Source: CAUPWF01 sp963515125
GTDB lineage: Bacteria > Bacillota > Clostridia > Lachnospirales > Lachnospiraceae
Assembly (NCBI GenBank): GCA_052116865.1
Contig: JBQKKG010000010.1
Span: 1 to 64,000 of the forward strand
DNA: 64,000 nt
Direction: 5' to 3'
The notes under the pieces are model-generated. The model was given only the letters and a program-made list of their open reading frames with translations, had not been told where the DNA came from and searched no databases. Positions 54,357 through 62,949 of the stretch are shown in pieces. The number at the start of each line of letters is the position of its first letter. The stretch's first letter is position 1. Both the position numbers and the translations under genes were made by a program.

Positions 54357-54587
54357 TTATGCTACGCAGTACTTTTCTAACATTTCTTCAAAAATCGGGT
54401 TGTTTCCACCATATCGAACAGTTAGAATCTTAGATAAATCTAAGCTCAAGACTCCTAAAATTGATTTGGCATCAATTACAACACGATTGTAAAAGACATC
54501 AATGTCAAACTCACATTGCCCAGCGGATTTTACAAATTCTTGTACCTCTTCCGGTGCATTCAATTTAATTTGGCACTTATTTTCCAT
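54357..54587 (-). CDS. HPr-fold protein lacking the phosphorylatable histidine
   Basis: The 76-residue protein has HPr length and the regulatory-site region intact: VVIDAKSILGVLSLDLSKILTV contains the conserved Ser of AKSI(M/L)G. The catalytic segment GLHARPA near residue 15 is replaced by APEEVQEFVKSA, with no His anywhere near it. It therefore cannot accept phosphate from enzyme I in the usual way. Crh of Bacillus, which also lacks His15, regulates catabolite repression through Ser46 phosphorylation; a similar role is possible here. AAAGGAG precedes the start. The gene is monocistronic with its own terminator. Confidence 0.82.
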   Translation of the reverse strand: MENKCQIKLNAPEEVQEFVKSAGQCEFDIDVFYNRVVIDAKSILGVLSLDLSKILTVRYGGNNPIFEEMLEKYCVA

Positions 54588-54700
54588 CTGTCGTCACTCC
54601 TTTCATGGTCACTAATCCCTTTTAGGAGTATATTATGTCATTATGCTTCACCCGTGTCAAGATATGTTTTCCACAAATTTTGTCAGCTCAAAGTGTAAAA

Positions 54701-55465
54701 TTACTCAAATTCTACCATATCTTGTCGATAATGTAGTGGTAGATGGGCCATTTGTCTTTGGTCACTACGTCTTTCTTCAATGGCAATGCTTTGAAAAAAT
54801 CCTGTCCATAATTGTTGCATTTCTTTCTCTTGTATTGAAACCTTATCTACTGCATCCATATTCAGTTGTTCCCCCACTACTAATACCCAGTGCGCGTTTG
54901 CTTTATGCACCAAAAACATTTGATGTGTCTTATCGTATATCATAAAATGTTCTAATGGTAACCGATTAGAAAAGTGATCTGCAATACATGTCAACACCTG
55001 ACTCTTAGGCGTAATTATAGCACAAAGAATTCCATTCTCAAGTTCTTTGAATCTTACAAATCCAGTGTATAAATGTGCCTCATTTTTAACGCTTCTACTC
55101 ATTTCAAATACCTGTTGCACATAGGAGCAGCTTAGATGATTCATAATTTTCTGAGCATTTGGTATTTGTTTCGCCTCTAACATAGTACCTAAAATAGCAT
55201 TCCCTTTTTCCTTATTATCTGATAATACTGCATGATATAACTCCCAATAGACTTCCATACCAAGATGCATCTTAATCAGTTGTTCTACCGCAATCGCTTT
55301 TTTCTCCAATTCTTCAACTACCAAATACTCGCAAAATAATTGTGGTTGGATATCTGATTGCAACGCGATCCCTACTTGTTCCATAGAAAGTCCCGTCTTC
55401 CACACATCATAAATCCCTGAAAAAATACCCGTTACGGTATCACTACATACATAAATTTGTTTCAC
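54701..55465 (-). CDS. TIGR03915 (DUF4130) putative DNA-metabolism protein
   Basis: The 254-residue protein matches the TIGR03915 family: the N-terminal YVCSDTVTGIFSGIYDVWK, EARH-like helices, and the central FEMSRSVKNEAHLYTGFVRF with a trailing WVLVVGE strand. Related proteins are fused to a uracil-DNA-glycosylase domain; this one is the stand-alone form. The family occurs beside the radical SAM TIGR03916 gene, present here at 56618, and the pair is thought to repair or modify DNA. The start overlaps the MFS gene by four bases, so the three genes form one operon. Confidence 0.88.
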   Translation of the reverse strand: MKQIYVCSDTVTGIFSGIYDVWKTGLSMEQVGIALQSDIQPQLFCEYLVVEELEKKAIAVEQLIKMHLGMEVYWELYHAVLSDNKEKGNAILGTMLEAKQIPNAQKIMNHLSCSYVQQVFEMSRSVKNEAHLYTGFVRFKELENGILCAIITPKSQVLTCIADHFSNRLPLEHFMIYDKTHQMFLVHKANAHWVLVVGEQLNMDAVDKVSIQEKEMQQLWTGFFQSIAIEERRSDQRQMAHLPLHYRQDMVEFE

Positions 55466-56610
55466 GATTCTCTCCTTTGACTTCTATAGAACCATTGTAA
55501 CACTCCTAGTGCAATCAAACACGATCCCCCTATTACATAATATCCTACTGCCAAATTCCATCGATCAGACAATATCCCCACAATCATCGGGTATATTGTA
55601 ATGCCAATGGCAAATATTGCTTGATAAAATCCCATTGCAGTGGAACGCTTCTCAATAGGTACATCAGCCATCGCTTCGCTCGTTGCATAGCCAAACAATA
55701 TACCTTGTGACAACGCAACTAATAATTGTACAACATAGATTTCATATATAGAAGTCGTATTGGGAATCCAGATGCAATATATCCCAAGCCCAATTAAAAT
55801 TGTATGGAACCAAAAACGCGTACTACGTGCAATAAACACCTGCTTAGAAGAGCAATATGCAAATACTACTGCTGCAACCATATACAATATAGAACAACTT
55901 CCAAGTTCATAAGATGTTGCCCCGATACTCCTTGCATGCTCTATGGTGAATGATATGGCCGTTGCCGCCAATATCCCTTGTTGCACCATAGCAATAAGTG
56001 AAAATACCAGCAAACGTCTATTCAAGCAGATCTTCCATACCTCCTTCCAGGAAACACGACTCCATGCTACCTTCTGTTCTTTCAATTTCGTGCAAAGAAT
56101 CAAGGCTGGAATGGTTGCTAACGCGCTAATCATGCATAACATCTGCATTCCGAATTTCTCATATACTATAGTCCCTACTATAAAAGCAGCTAATCCGCCT
56201 CCGTTACTAGATGCAATCAGCAATCCATTTGCCTTCTGCATCTCATGTGATTCATAGAGCTGCGGAAAAAAAACCATAAATGATATCCACGTAGTCGCTG
56301 CTAATCCAGACAGTAAGTTGCCCATAAAATAGCCAATAGCATTGGGAAGCAGCAATCTTACGACTGCTGCAACCCCGGTAAAAGCAACACCTAACATAAT
56401 AATTGACTTATGTTGTTTTTTAAGATCGGCAAATATACCCAATGGAAACCGAAGTATCATTTGTATCATACCATTTGCTCCCAAAATTATTCCGACTAAA
56501 GTAGCCACATATCCCATACCCATAAGATATGGTGTTTGGTATGGTGCATAAGTATTTAATGAGAACCAAAATAAAGCTGAAATCAAAAGTACAAGTTTCC
56601 TTTGACACAT
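55462..56610 (-). CDS. MFS transporter within the radical SAM operon
   Basis: The 382-residue protein has about twelve TM helices, beginning KLVLLISALFWFSLNTYAPY. The MFS motif A-like loop is RFPLGIFADLKKQHKSI, between helices two and three. AAGGGTGA precedes the start. It lies eight bases after the radical SAM gene and overlaps the TIGR03915 gene by four bases, so it is co-transcribed with a DNA-repair pair, an unusual insertion. It may be a drug or metabolite exporter; the substrate is unknown. Confidence 0.88.
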   Translation of the reverse strand: MCQRKLVLLISALFWFSLNTYAPYQTPYLMGMGYVATLVGIILGANGMIQMILRFPLGIFADLKKQHKSIIMLGVAFTGVAAVVRLLLPNAIGYFMGNLLSGLAATTWISFMVFFPQLYESHEMQKANGLLIASSNGGGLAAFIVGTIVYEKFGMQMLCMISALATIPALILCTKLKEQKVAWSRVSWKEVWKICLNRRLLVFSLIAMVQQGILAATAISFTIEHARSIGATSYELGSCSILYMVAAVVFAYCSSKQVFIARSTRFWFHTILIGLGIYCIWIPNTTSIYEIYVVQLLVALSQGILFGYATSEAMADVPIEKRSTAMGFYQAIFAIGITIYPMIVGILSDRWNLAVGYYVIGGSCLIALGVLQWFYRSQRRES

Positions 56611-56617
56611 TGCATTT

Positions 56618-57943
56618 TCACCCTTGAATTACCTTATCTACACAATTGCCGTACTTCACATCATCAAATAATGATAACTGCCGATACGTAATATCTGGTG
56701 CCACATTTGGTAATTTTTCCTTTACATTCAATAAATTTCTTGTGATAAAATCTTCTTCTATCTTTGTATGATACATCATTTTACCATTACAAGTCAAAAA
56801 ATATAATGCTCGTTTTAATACCACTCCGAATTTTTTTAAATCCGGGAAATCTAGGCTTCCAAATTTCCTTGCTTTTACAATTCTACTAGCCGACTTACAT
56901 CCGATTCCAGGTACTCGTAATAATGTATGATAGTCGGCTCTATTCGCCTCAACCGGAAATGCCTCCAAGTGTTTTAATGCCCAATTGCATTTTGGATCCA
57001 ATAAAACATTAAAATTGGGCTCCTTCTCTGAAAGTAATTCTTTCGCTTCAAATCCATAATACCGTAGCAACCAATCCGCCTGATACAGCCTATGCTCACG
57101 AAGTAGCGGTGGTCCCTCTTGACTAACTGCAGGTAGGTTGGAATCTTCATTCACTTGAATATATGCAGAGTAAAATACGCGCTTTAATGCAAACTTTTGA
57201 TATAAAGATTCTGCAACATTCATAATCTGATAATCCGACTCAGGGGTCGCTCCAATGATCATCTGAGTACTTTGCCCAGCTGGTACAAATCTTGGCGCAT
57301 TACGATATGAAATCAATTCTTGCTTGTTCTCCATCATGCGATTTTGAACTAAACGCATGGGTGTTAAAATATTCTGACGATTTTTATGCGGTGCAAGCAG
57401 TCTTAGACCTTCTGCTGTAGGCAACTCCAAATTAACGCTTACTCTATCTGCAAGAAATCCTACACGTTGAATAATCTCCTGGCTGGCTCCTGGTATTGCT
57501 TTTACATGAATATATCCTTGAAAATTGCATTCTTTTCGTAGCTTGAAAAGTGTTGCACAAATCAATTCCATCGTATAATTAGGACTTTTTAGAATGCCAG
57601 AGCTTAAAAATAATCCCTCAATATAGTTCCTTCGATAAAATTCCATTGTCAGTGTACAAACCTCATCTGGGGTAAATGAAGTTCTTTTGATATCATTTGA
57701 TGATCGATTCAAACAATATTTGCAATCATAAATACACTCATTCGTAAATAAAATCTTTAATAGGGAAATGCAACGTCCATCTGCAGAAAAACTGTGGCAG
57801 ATTCCTGCCATAGAACAATTACCCATGCCTGTACCATCTCCGCTTCTTTGTGTTCCACTCGATGTACAAGCAACATCATATTTTGCAGCATCCGATAAAA
57901 TATTTAATTTTTCATACAGAGACATTGATTGTTGAATATTCAT
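56618..57943 (-). CDS. TIGR03916 radical SAM protein, putative DNA modification/repair enzyme
   Basis: The 441-residue protein starts at 57943 after GGAGGGG. The radical SAM cluster motif is CIYDCKYC (CxxxCxxC), preceded by the conserved N-terminal YDVACTSSG and GICHSFSADGRCISLLK. Near the C-terminus HTLLRVPGIGCKSASRIVKARK is a helix-hairpin-helix DNA-binding motif. This combination defines the family linked to uracil-DNA-glycosylase-type partners. The substrate may be damaged DNA bases; the reaction has not been established to my knowledge. It heads the operon with the MFS and TIGR03915 genes. Confidence 0.9.
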   Translation of the reverse strand: MNIQQSMSLYEKLNILSDAAKYDVACTSSGTQRSGDGTGMGNCSMAGICHSFSADGRCISLLKILFTNECIYDCKYCLNRSSNDIKRTSFTPDEVCTLTMEFYRRNYIEGLFLSSGILKSPNYTMELICATLFKLRKECNFQGYIHVKAIPGASQEIIQRVGFLADRVSVNLELPTAEGLRLLAPHKNRQNILTPMRLVQNRMMENKQELISYRNAPRFVPAGQSTQMIIGATPESDYQIMNVAESLYQKFALKRVFYSAYIQVNEDSNLPAVSQEGPPLLREHRLYQADWLLRYYGFEAKELLSEKEPNFNVLLDPKCNWALKHLEAFPVEANRADYHTLLRVPGIGCKSASRIVKARKFGSLDFPDLKKFGVVLKRALYFLTCNGKMMYHTKIEEDFITRNLLNVKEKLPNVAPDITYRQLSLFDDVKYGNCVDKVIQG

Positions 57944-58012
57944 ATACCCCTCCGACAGAACATTTGTTCTTTTTATTGTACCATACATATGTTCTGTTTT
58001 CAAGTAGTGCAA

Positions 58013-58717
58013 TTAAAAATAATTTAAATACCACCTGATACAATCTTCTCCCCATAATGCGGAAAAAAAGATTCCAATTGATAGATACGGTCCCATGGCA
58101 AATATATGCTGTGCTTTACTAACTTTTATTCTAACCATATGAATGATGGATCCTAATAAACATCCCACAAAAAATGCTAGTACTGTTTCTTTCCATCCTA
58201 ATAGCAGACCCGTCGAGGCCATTAGTTTAATGTCCCCACCACCAATTGCTTTTCCTCTTGAACATATAAATAATACCTTCAAAGGCACGCTGGTCGAAAG
58301 AAACCCAATTACATATACCTGCCAATGCGTGTAATCTAGCGCAATTCTAATCATCCCCAACATAAGTATGAATAAATTTATTTCTATAGGAATTTCATGG
58401 GTAATAACGTCAATAATACTTAGCACTAAAAGTGCAGAACTTAAAAAGCAATATAGCATACTTACTATATTGCATCCATTAATTAGAAAAATTAATCCAT
58501 ATAAAGTTCCATTTATTCCTTCAAAAATTCGGTATTGAATAGATTCTTTTTCCTGACCTTTGTAGCACATTTTATGCACCATATGATAATGGAATCGAGT
58601 AATCGGCTTCACTACTTCCATGCACAGAAGCCTTTGGCAGATATAAATACGGAGTAATTTTCCAACGATAATGCCAAATATAAACATAATAGTTATAAGC
58701 ATTCGAAAATATATCAT
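58013..58717 (-). CDS. Prepilin peptidase (type 4 leader peptidase, A24 family)
   Basis: The 234-residue membrane protein has about seven hydrophobic helices. The two catalytic aspartates are visible in SIIDVITHEIPIEIN and GGGDIKLMAS, the GxGD motif typical of A24 peptidases. The N-terminal zinc-binding/methylase domain of PilD is reduced: there is no pair of CxxC motifs. It would cleave the leader of type IV pilin-like proteins. No pilus gene is adjacent in the window, so its substrates are encoded elsewhere. It lies 69 bases upstream of the radical SAM gene on the same strand. Confidence 0.88.
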   Translation of the reverse strand: MIYFRMLITIMFIFGIIVGKLLRIYICQRLLCMEVVKPITRFHYHMVHKMCYKGQEKESIQYRIFEGINGTLYGLIFLINGCNIVSMLYCFLSSALLVLSIIDVITHEIPIEINLFILMLGMIRIALDYTHWQVYVIGFLSTSVPLKVLFICSRGKAIGGGDIKLMASTGLLLGWKETVLAFFVGCLLGSIIHMVRIKVSKAQHIFAMGPYLSIGIFFSALWGEDCIRWYLNYF

Positions 58718-58789
58718 GCATAGCTCCTTTTCAGATATGTATTAGATAATGGTCATTTGTTTTGGAACTTATTATATAAAGAATAAAAG

Positions 58790-58845
58790 ATAATGTCAAA
58801 TAAGGACGGAGACAATTCACATTGCTCCGTCCTTATTGACATTAT
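58790..58845. repeat. REP-like palindrome overlapping the mrp stop codon
   Basis: A left arm (ATAATGTCAAATAAGGACGG...) pairs with the right arm, ending CCGTCCTTATTGACATTAT, in a stem of about 25 pairs with two bulges. The TAA stop of the mrp gene (58842-58844) is inside the right arm. The core GGACGG...CCGTCC with CAAT...ATTG matches the palindrome at 49818. Confidence 0.85.
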
Positions 58846-59684
58846 AATTTTATTTTTGCTTGTTCTAGATATTGGTTATTTACTTCATAGAACTTTTCTT
58901 GTTCTACCATCTCAGCTAATGTTGCATCAATTGGCATTTTACCTAACACCTCTACGTCAAGATCCGCTGCGATCTCATCTATATGACTCTGGCCAAAGAC
59001 GGATATCTTTTTCCCGCAGTCTGGGCATTCAAGGTAACTATAGTTCTCGACTAATCCTAACACTGGTATATTCATCATCTTAGCCATATTATATGCTTTC
59101 TTCACAATCATTTGAACCAAGTCTTGTGGCGATGTCACAATCACCACACCATCTACTGGCAATGATTGGAATACAGTAAGCGGAACATCTCCCGTACCTG
59201 GAGGCATATCCACAAATAGATAATCCAACTCTCCCCAAATAACCTCATTCCAAAATTGGGTCACTACTCCTGCTATAACTGGTCCTCGCCAAATGACTGG
59301 TGATTCTTCTGATTCTAACAAAAGATTTACTGACATAATTCGTGTCCCATCTTTCGCAATTGCTGGAAACATTCCCTCATCGCTGCCTTTTGCTGTTTCA
59401 TGGATTCCATACATTTTAGGAATAGATGGACCCGTAATATCCGCATCTAGAATTCCTACTTCACATCCTTGATTGCGCATCATCCTTGCTAATGATGCTG
59501 TTACCATAGATTTACCAACGCCACCTTTACCACTGACTACACCAATCACTTTTTTAACTTTTGTAAAAGCATTCGCGGGTACTTTCATATCAACTTCTTG
59601 TTTACTCCCACAAGAACTAGCATGTGCACAACTGCTACAGCTTTCTGGAGAGCATCCACTTTCATTTTCTTGTTCTTCCATCAT
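58842..59684 (-). CDS. mrp: Mrp/NBP35-family iron-sulphur carrier ATPase
   Basis: The 280-residue P-loop ATPase has the deviant Walker A GVVSGKGGVGKSMVTASLA, then ILDADITGPSIPKMYG, the DMPPGTGDVPLTVF motif and the C-terminal CPDCG pair expected for bridging an iron-sulphur cluster. The N-terminus adds a cysteine cluster (CSPESCSSCAHASSC), as in NBP35-type proteins. It would load clusters onto target enzymes in the cytoplasm. It follows ridA by 17 bases, suggesting one transcript. The stop codon lies within the palindrome at 58790. Confidence 0.93.
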   Translation of the reverse strand: MMEEQENESGCSPESCSSCAHASSCGSKQEVDMKVPANAFTKVKKVIGVVSGKGGVGKSMVTASLARMMRNQGCEVGILDADITGPSIPKMYGIHETAKGSDEGMFPAIAKDGTRIMSVNLLLESEESPVIWRGPVIAGVVTQFWNEVIWGELDYLFVDMPPGTGDVPLTVFQSLPVDGVVIVTSPQDLVQMIVKKAYNMAKMMNIPVLGLVENYSYLECPDCGKKISVFGQSHIDEIAADLDVEVLGKMPIDATLAEMVEQEKFYEVNNQYLEQAKIKL

Positions 59685-59701
59685 CCATTTCCGCCTGTCT
59701 T

Positions 59702-60079
59702 TTATTCTTCTACTACTGCAATTACTTCTACTTCACAAAGGACATTCTTAGGTAATGTTTTCACTGCCACACAACTTCTTGCTGGTTTTGAAGTAAAATA
59801 CTTGCCATACACTTCGTTAAATGCCGCAAAATCTGCCATATCTGCTAAGAAGCATGTTGTTTTCAATACGTTATCAAAGGAACTTCCAGCCTCTTTAAGC
59901 ACTGCGCCAAGATTCTTGCATACTTGTTCTGCTTGTCCAGCTACATCAGTTGCTTCTACCTCATTGGTTGCAGGGTTGATTGCAATTTGTCCTGCTGAAT
60001 ACAATATACCATTGTGTGTGAATCCTTGTGAATATGGTCCCAAGGCCTTTGGTGCTTGTTCTGTTGCTACTTCTCTCAT
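59702..60079 (-). CDS. ridA: RidA-family reactive imine deaminase
   Basis: The 125-residue protein shows the RidA signature: PKALGPYSQGFTHNGILYSAGQIAI, the KTTCFLADMADFAAFNEVY helix and the ParSCVAVKTLPKNVLCEVEVIAVVE end, with the conserved Arg in ARSCVAV. It hydrolyses 2-aminoacrylate and similar imines. Length is typical. AAAGGAG precedes the start. It is encoded directly before the Mrp ATPase gene. Confidence 0.96.
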   Translation of the reverse strand: MREVATEQAPKALGPYSQGFTHNGILYSAGQIAINPATNEVEATDVAGQAEQVCKNLGAVLKEAGSSFDNVLKTTCFLADMADFAAFNEVYGKYFTSKPARSCVAVKTLPKNVLCEVEVIAVVEE

Positions 60080-60200
60080 AATACTTATCTCCTTTTCTTA
60101 ACCTTTATTCTCATATTACTATCATATACCCTGCCAGTTACATTTTCAACCGATTTATAAGCATCTTAAGAATCTTCATTCGTTGTCTACCCAAGATGTA

Positions 60201-61610
60201 CTACTCTGCTACCTCATCTCTTGTTACGTCTTTTAGCCACTTATTGCTGTGGAACCGCTTCAGAACAAATGGAATCTTTAATATCTCATCGCTCATTAAA
60301 ATCATATAGACTATTTTCACATCCCAATGTAAAACAAATGCCGCAATAGCACCAAACAATATACTACCGCACCACATGGTTGTAATATCTACGACTAAGC
60401 CATATTTAGTATCTCCTCCAGAGCGAAAAATACCCACAATCATATTGGCGCTAACGCTTTGTGCCAGTGTAAAATAAGACATAACAAAGAACATAAATGA
60501 TAAGTAGGACTGTGCTTGTGGAGTTAATGCCATATTTGCATTGGCAATCGGTGCCGATAACAAAATAATACCACCAGCTATCAATCCCAGCCAAAAGCTC
60601 ATTACAGCCAACCTTCTAGCATATAACTTTGCATGTTCGAATTTCTTTTCCCCTATCGTTTTTCCAAGATATATTGCCGTAGCATTACACAGTCCAAACA
60701 CTACCACCGTTGATAGTTGTCTTGTTACTTGAGCAACTGAGTTGGCTGCAACAGCAGCACTCCCCATGTGTCCAATGATAGCAGTATTCGTTGAGCTGCC
60801 CAGCCCCCATAACATTTCATTGATGATAACTGGCAACGAATAAATCATATAATCTTTAAATAGTATACGATCAAAATGTAGCAAATCCTTTATTCGAATT
60901 TTTACTACTTTATTTTTCACATGCGCATATACTAGAACAATTACCATCTCCAATATTCGTGCAATTAATGTCCCTATCGCAGCTCCTTCAATCCCCATCT
61001 TAGGAAATCCTGCTAATCCAAATATTAACACTGCATTTACTATAATATTTACACCCAGAGACATACTATAGACCACTGTAGCTATCACTACACGCTCAAT
61101 ACTTCGCATTACATTCAAGTAGACTTGTGTAAATCCCATAAAAATATAAGAACATGCAATAATTCGAAGATATTTCACCCCTTCTGCTATGACTTCTGGC
61201 TCCGATGTAAATAGAAGCATCAGCCGTTCTGGCATTAAGAGTGCTGCTATTGTAAATAAGGAACTGACCACAAAACCTGACACCAATCCCATTCCAAGGA
61301 TTCGTTCAATCGTTCTCGTATCACCTTTTCCCCAATACTGGGCAGTCAACACAGTAATCCCAGATGTGATTCCATAAAATGCCAGTGTCATAACGAACTG
61401 TACTTGCCCAGCTAATGATGCACCAGATAATACTTGTTCTCCAACTTTACCTAGCATCATAACATCTGCTGCTGTTACCCCTACGTTGATAAGATTCTGA
61501 AGTGCCATAGGAATTACGAGAAGCAATATACTTTTGTAAAACCCATTCCAATCTATTTCTATGTTATCTGTGATTTGCCGCTTTGAGGATCTCGTAAAAA
61601 TCATGTTCAT
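60201..61610 (-). CDS. MATE-family efflux transporter
   Basis: The 469-residue protein has about twelve TM helices in two repeats, with NLINVGVTAADVMMLGKVG early and the equivalent NTAIIGHMGSAAVAANSVAQ in the second half. Both carry the MATE pattern. Such proteins export drugs or metabolites using sodium or proton gradients. AAGGAG lies four bases before the ATG at 61610. The gene overlaps the 3' end of the alcohol dehydrogenase gene by 47 bases, an unusually long overlap that couples their translation. Confidence 0.94.
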   Translation of the reverse strand: MNMIFTRSSKRQITDNIEIDWNGFYKSILLLVIPMALQNLINVGVTAADVMMLGKVGEQVLSGASLAGQVQFVMTLAFYGITSGITVLTAQYWGKGDTRTIERILGMGLVSGFVVSSLFTIAALLMPERLMLLFTSEPEVIAEGVKYLRIIACSYIFMGFTQVYLNVMRSIERVVIATVVYSMSLGVNIIVNAVLIFGLAGFPKMGIEGAAIGTLIARILEMVIVLVYAHVKNKVVKIRIKDLLHFDRILFKDYMIYSLPVIINEMLWGLGSSTNTAIIGHMGSAAVAANSVAQVTRQLSTVVVFGLCNATAIYLGKTIGEKKFEHAKLYARRLAVMSFWLGLIAGGIILLSAPIANANMALTPQAQSYLSFMFFVMSYFTLAQSVSANMIVGIFRSGGDTKYGLVVDITTMWCGSILFGAIAAFVLHWDVKIVYMILMSDEILKIPFVLKRFHSNKWLKDVTRDEVAE

Positions 61611-62748
61611 CTAACTCCTTAAACTTGGCTACTTTAAACGTATTATTCCCCGTTCCTCTTTTCGCCATATCTCTAATTTCTTCCTCAGGTTGCACTCCTA
61701 TTTCAAGCTCACCAATACAAATTGGCATACCTAATGAATGGAAATATTCTTCTGTTCTTGTTATCCCAGCTAGCGCCGCCTCTTCTACCGAGTCAGCGGT
61801 AATATTCCACACTCTTTGCGCATACTGTGCAAACCGTTCTGGGTTCACTCTATATACATATCTTGCCCAAGATCCCCAAACTGCTGAAAGGCTTGCGCCA
61901 TGAGCTACATCGTATTTTGCACTCAATTCATGTCCTAATTTATGGGTAGCAAAATCTTTTACTCCACCTAGTCCAGTCAAATTATTGTGTGACAAACTTC
62001 CACACCACATAATTTCACTCATCGCATCATAGTCTGTCTGATTTTCTAATGCCTTAGTGCCATTTTCAATGGTTACTCGAAGTACCGCCTCTGCAATCTC
62101 ATCTGTTAATTGATTACCCAATACTGGTGTAAAGTAACGATCCATGGTATGCATCATAATATCCACAATACCACATGTCAATTGATATCTTGGCAATGTA
62201 TAAGTCAATTCTGGATTCATAATAGCAAATTTAGGGCGATTAAAGTCCGTACCAATTCCAGCTTTCTTATGGATATCTTCATTTGTTAATACCGCAGAAT
62301 CACTGGTCTCACTACCGGCAGCTGCCAGTGTTAATACAACCCCTATTGGCATACTTTTGGTAAGAGGTACCTTACCCGTCCAGATGTCCCATAACCGATA
62401 TTCTGGATTTGCAGTACCATGTGCAATTCCTTTTGCGGTATCAATGGCACTTCCACCACCCACTGCTAAGATAAAATCCGCACGAAAAGCGAGCGCTTTT
62501 TGCACACCCTCTTCTGCTAGTGAAAGACGTGGATTAGGTTGCACACCCCCTAATTCTTCAACTATAATTCCAGAATTTTTTAATTGTTCTCTTATACGAT
62601 CAAGCAAACCACTACGTATTACACTTCCGCCACCATATACAAGAAGTACTCTGGTACCTCCCCATTTCTTCACTTGACTACCCACCTGCAGTTCTGCTTC
62701 TTTTCCAAATATAATCTCTGTTGGCGTGTATTGTGCAAAATTTTTCAT
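61564..62748 (-). CDS. Iron-containing alcohol dehydrogenase (butanol dehydrogenase-like)
   Basis: The 394-residue enzyme starts at 62748 after AAAGGGTA. The NAD(P) motif is LAVGGGSAIDTAKGIAHG, and the iron ligands lie in MMHTMDRYF, THKLGHELSA and YDVAHGASLSAVWG. It resembles the BdhA/YqhD group of NADPH-dependent butanol or aldehyde reductases. Expected role is the reduction of aldehydes in fermentation. It heads a two-gene unit with the MATE transporter, whose gene overlaps its end by 47 bases. Confidence 0.94.
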   Translation of the reverse strand: MKNFAQYTPTEIIFGKEAELQVGSQVKKWGGTRVLLVYGGGSVIRSGLLDRIREQLKNSGIIVEELGGVQPNPRLSLAEEGVQKALAFRADFILAVGGGSAIDTAKGIAHGTANPEYRLWDIWTGKVPLTKSMPIGVVLTLAAAGSETSDSAVLTNEDIHKKAGIGTDFNRPKFAIMNPELTYTLPRYQLTCGIVDIMMHTMDRYFTPVLGNQLTDEIAEAVLRVTIENGTKALENQTDYDAMSEIMWCGSLSHNNLTGLGGVKDFATHKLGHELSAKYDVAHGASLSAVWGSWARYVYRVNPERFAQYAQRVWNITADSVEEAALAGITRTEEYFHSLGMPICIGELEIGVQPEEEIRDMAKRGTGNNTFKVAKFKELDEHDFYEILKAANHR

Positions 62749-62949
62749 AATTCTACCCTTTCTTTGTATGTATATCACATGTTCCCATAAAGTTTCTATG
62801 ATGACCCATAATTAATTATTGTAACTTTTTAATTAGTTTATCATATAAATCGTAATGAAACAATTTTGATTTCAGAAAAAAATCCTAGTCATCGCCATAC
62901 TCCACATTTTATTTCATGCTTCAAAAACGATATCTAGGACTTTCAAGTT

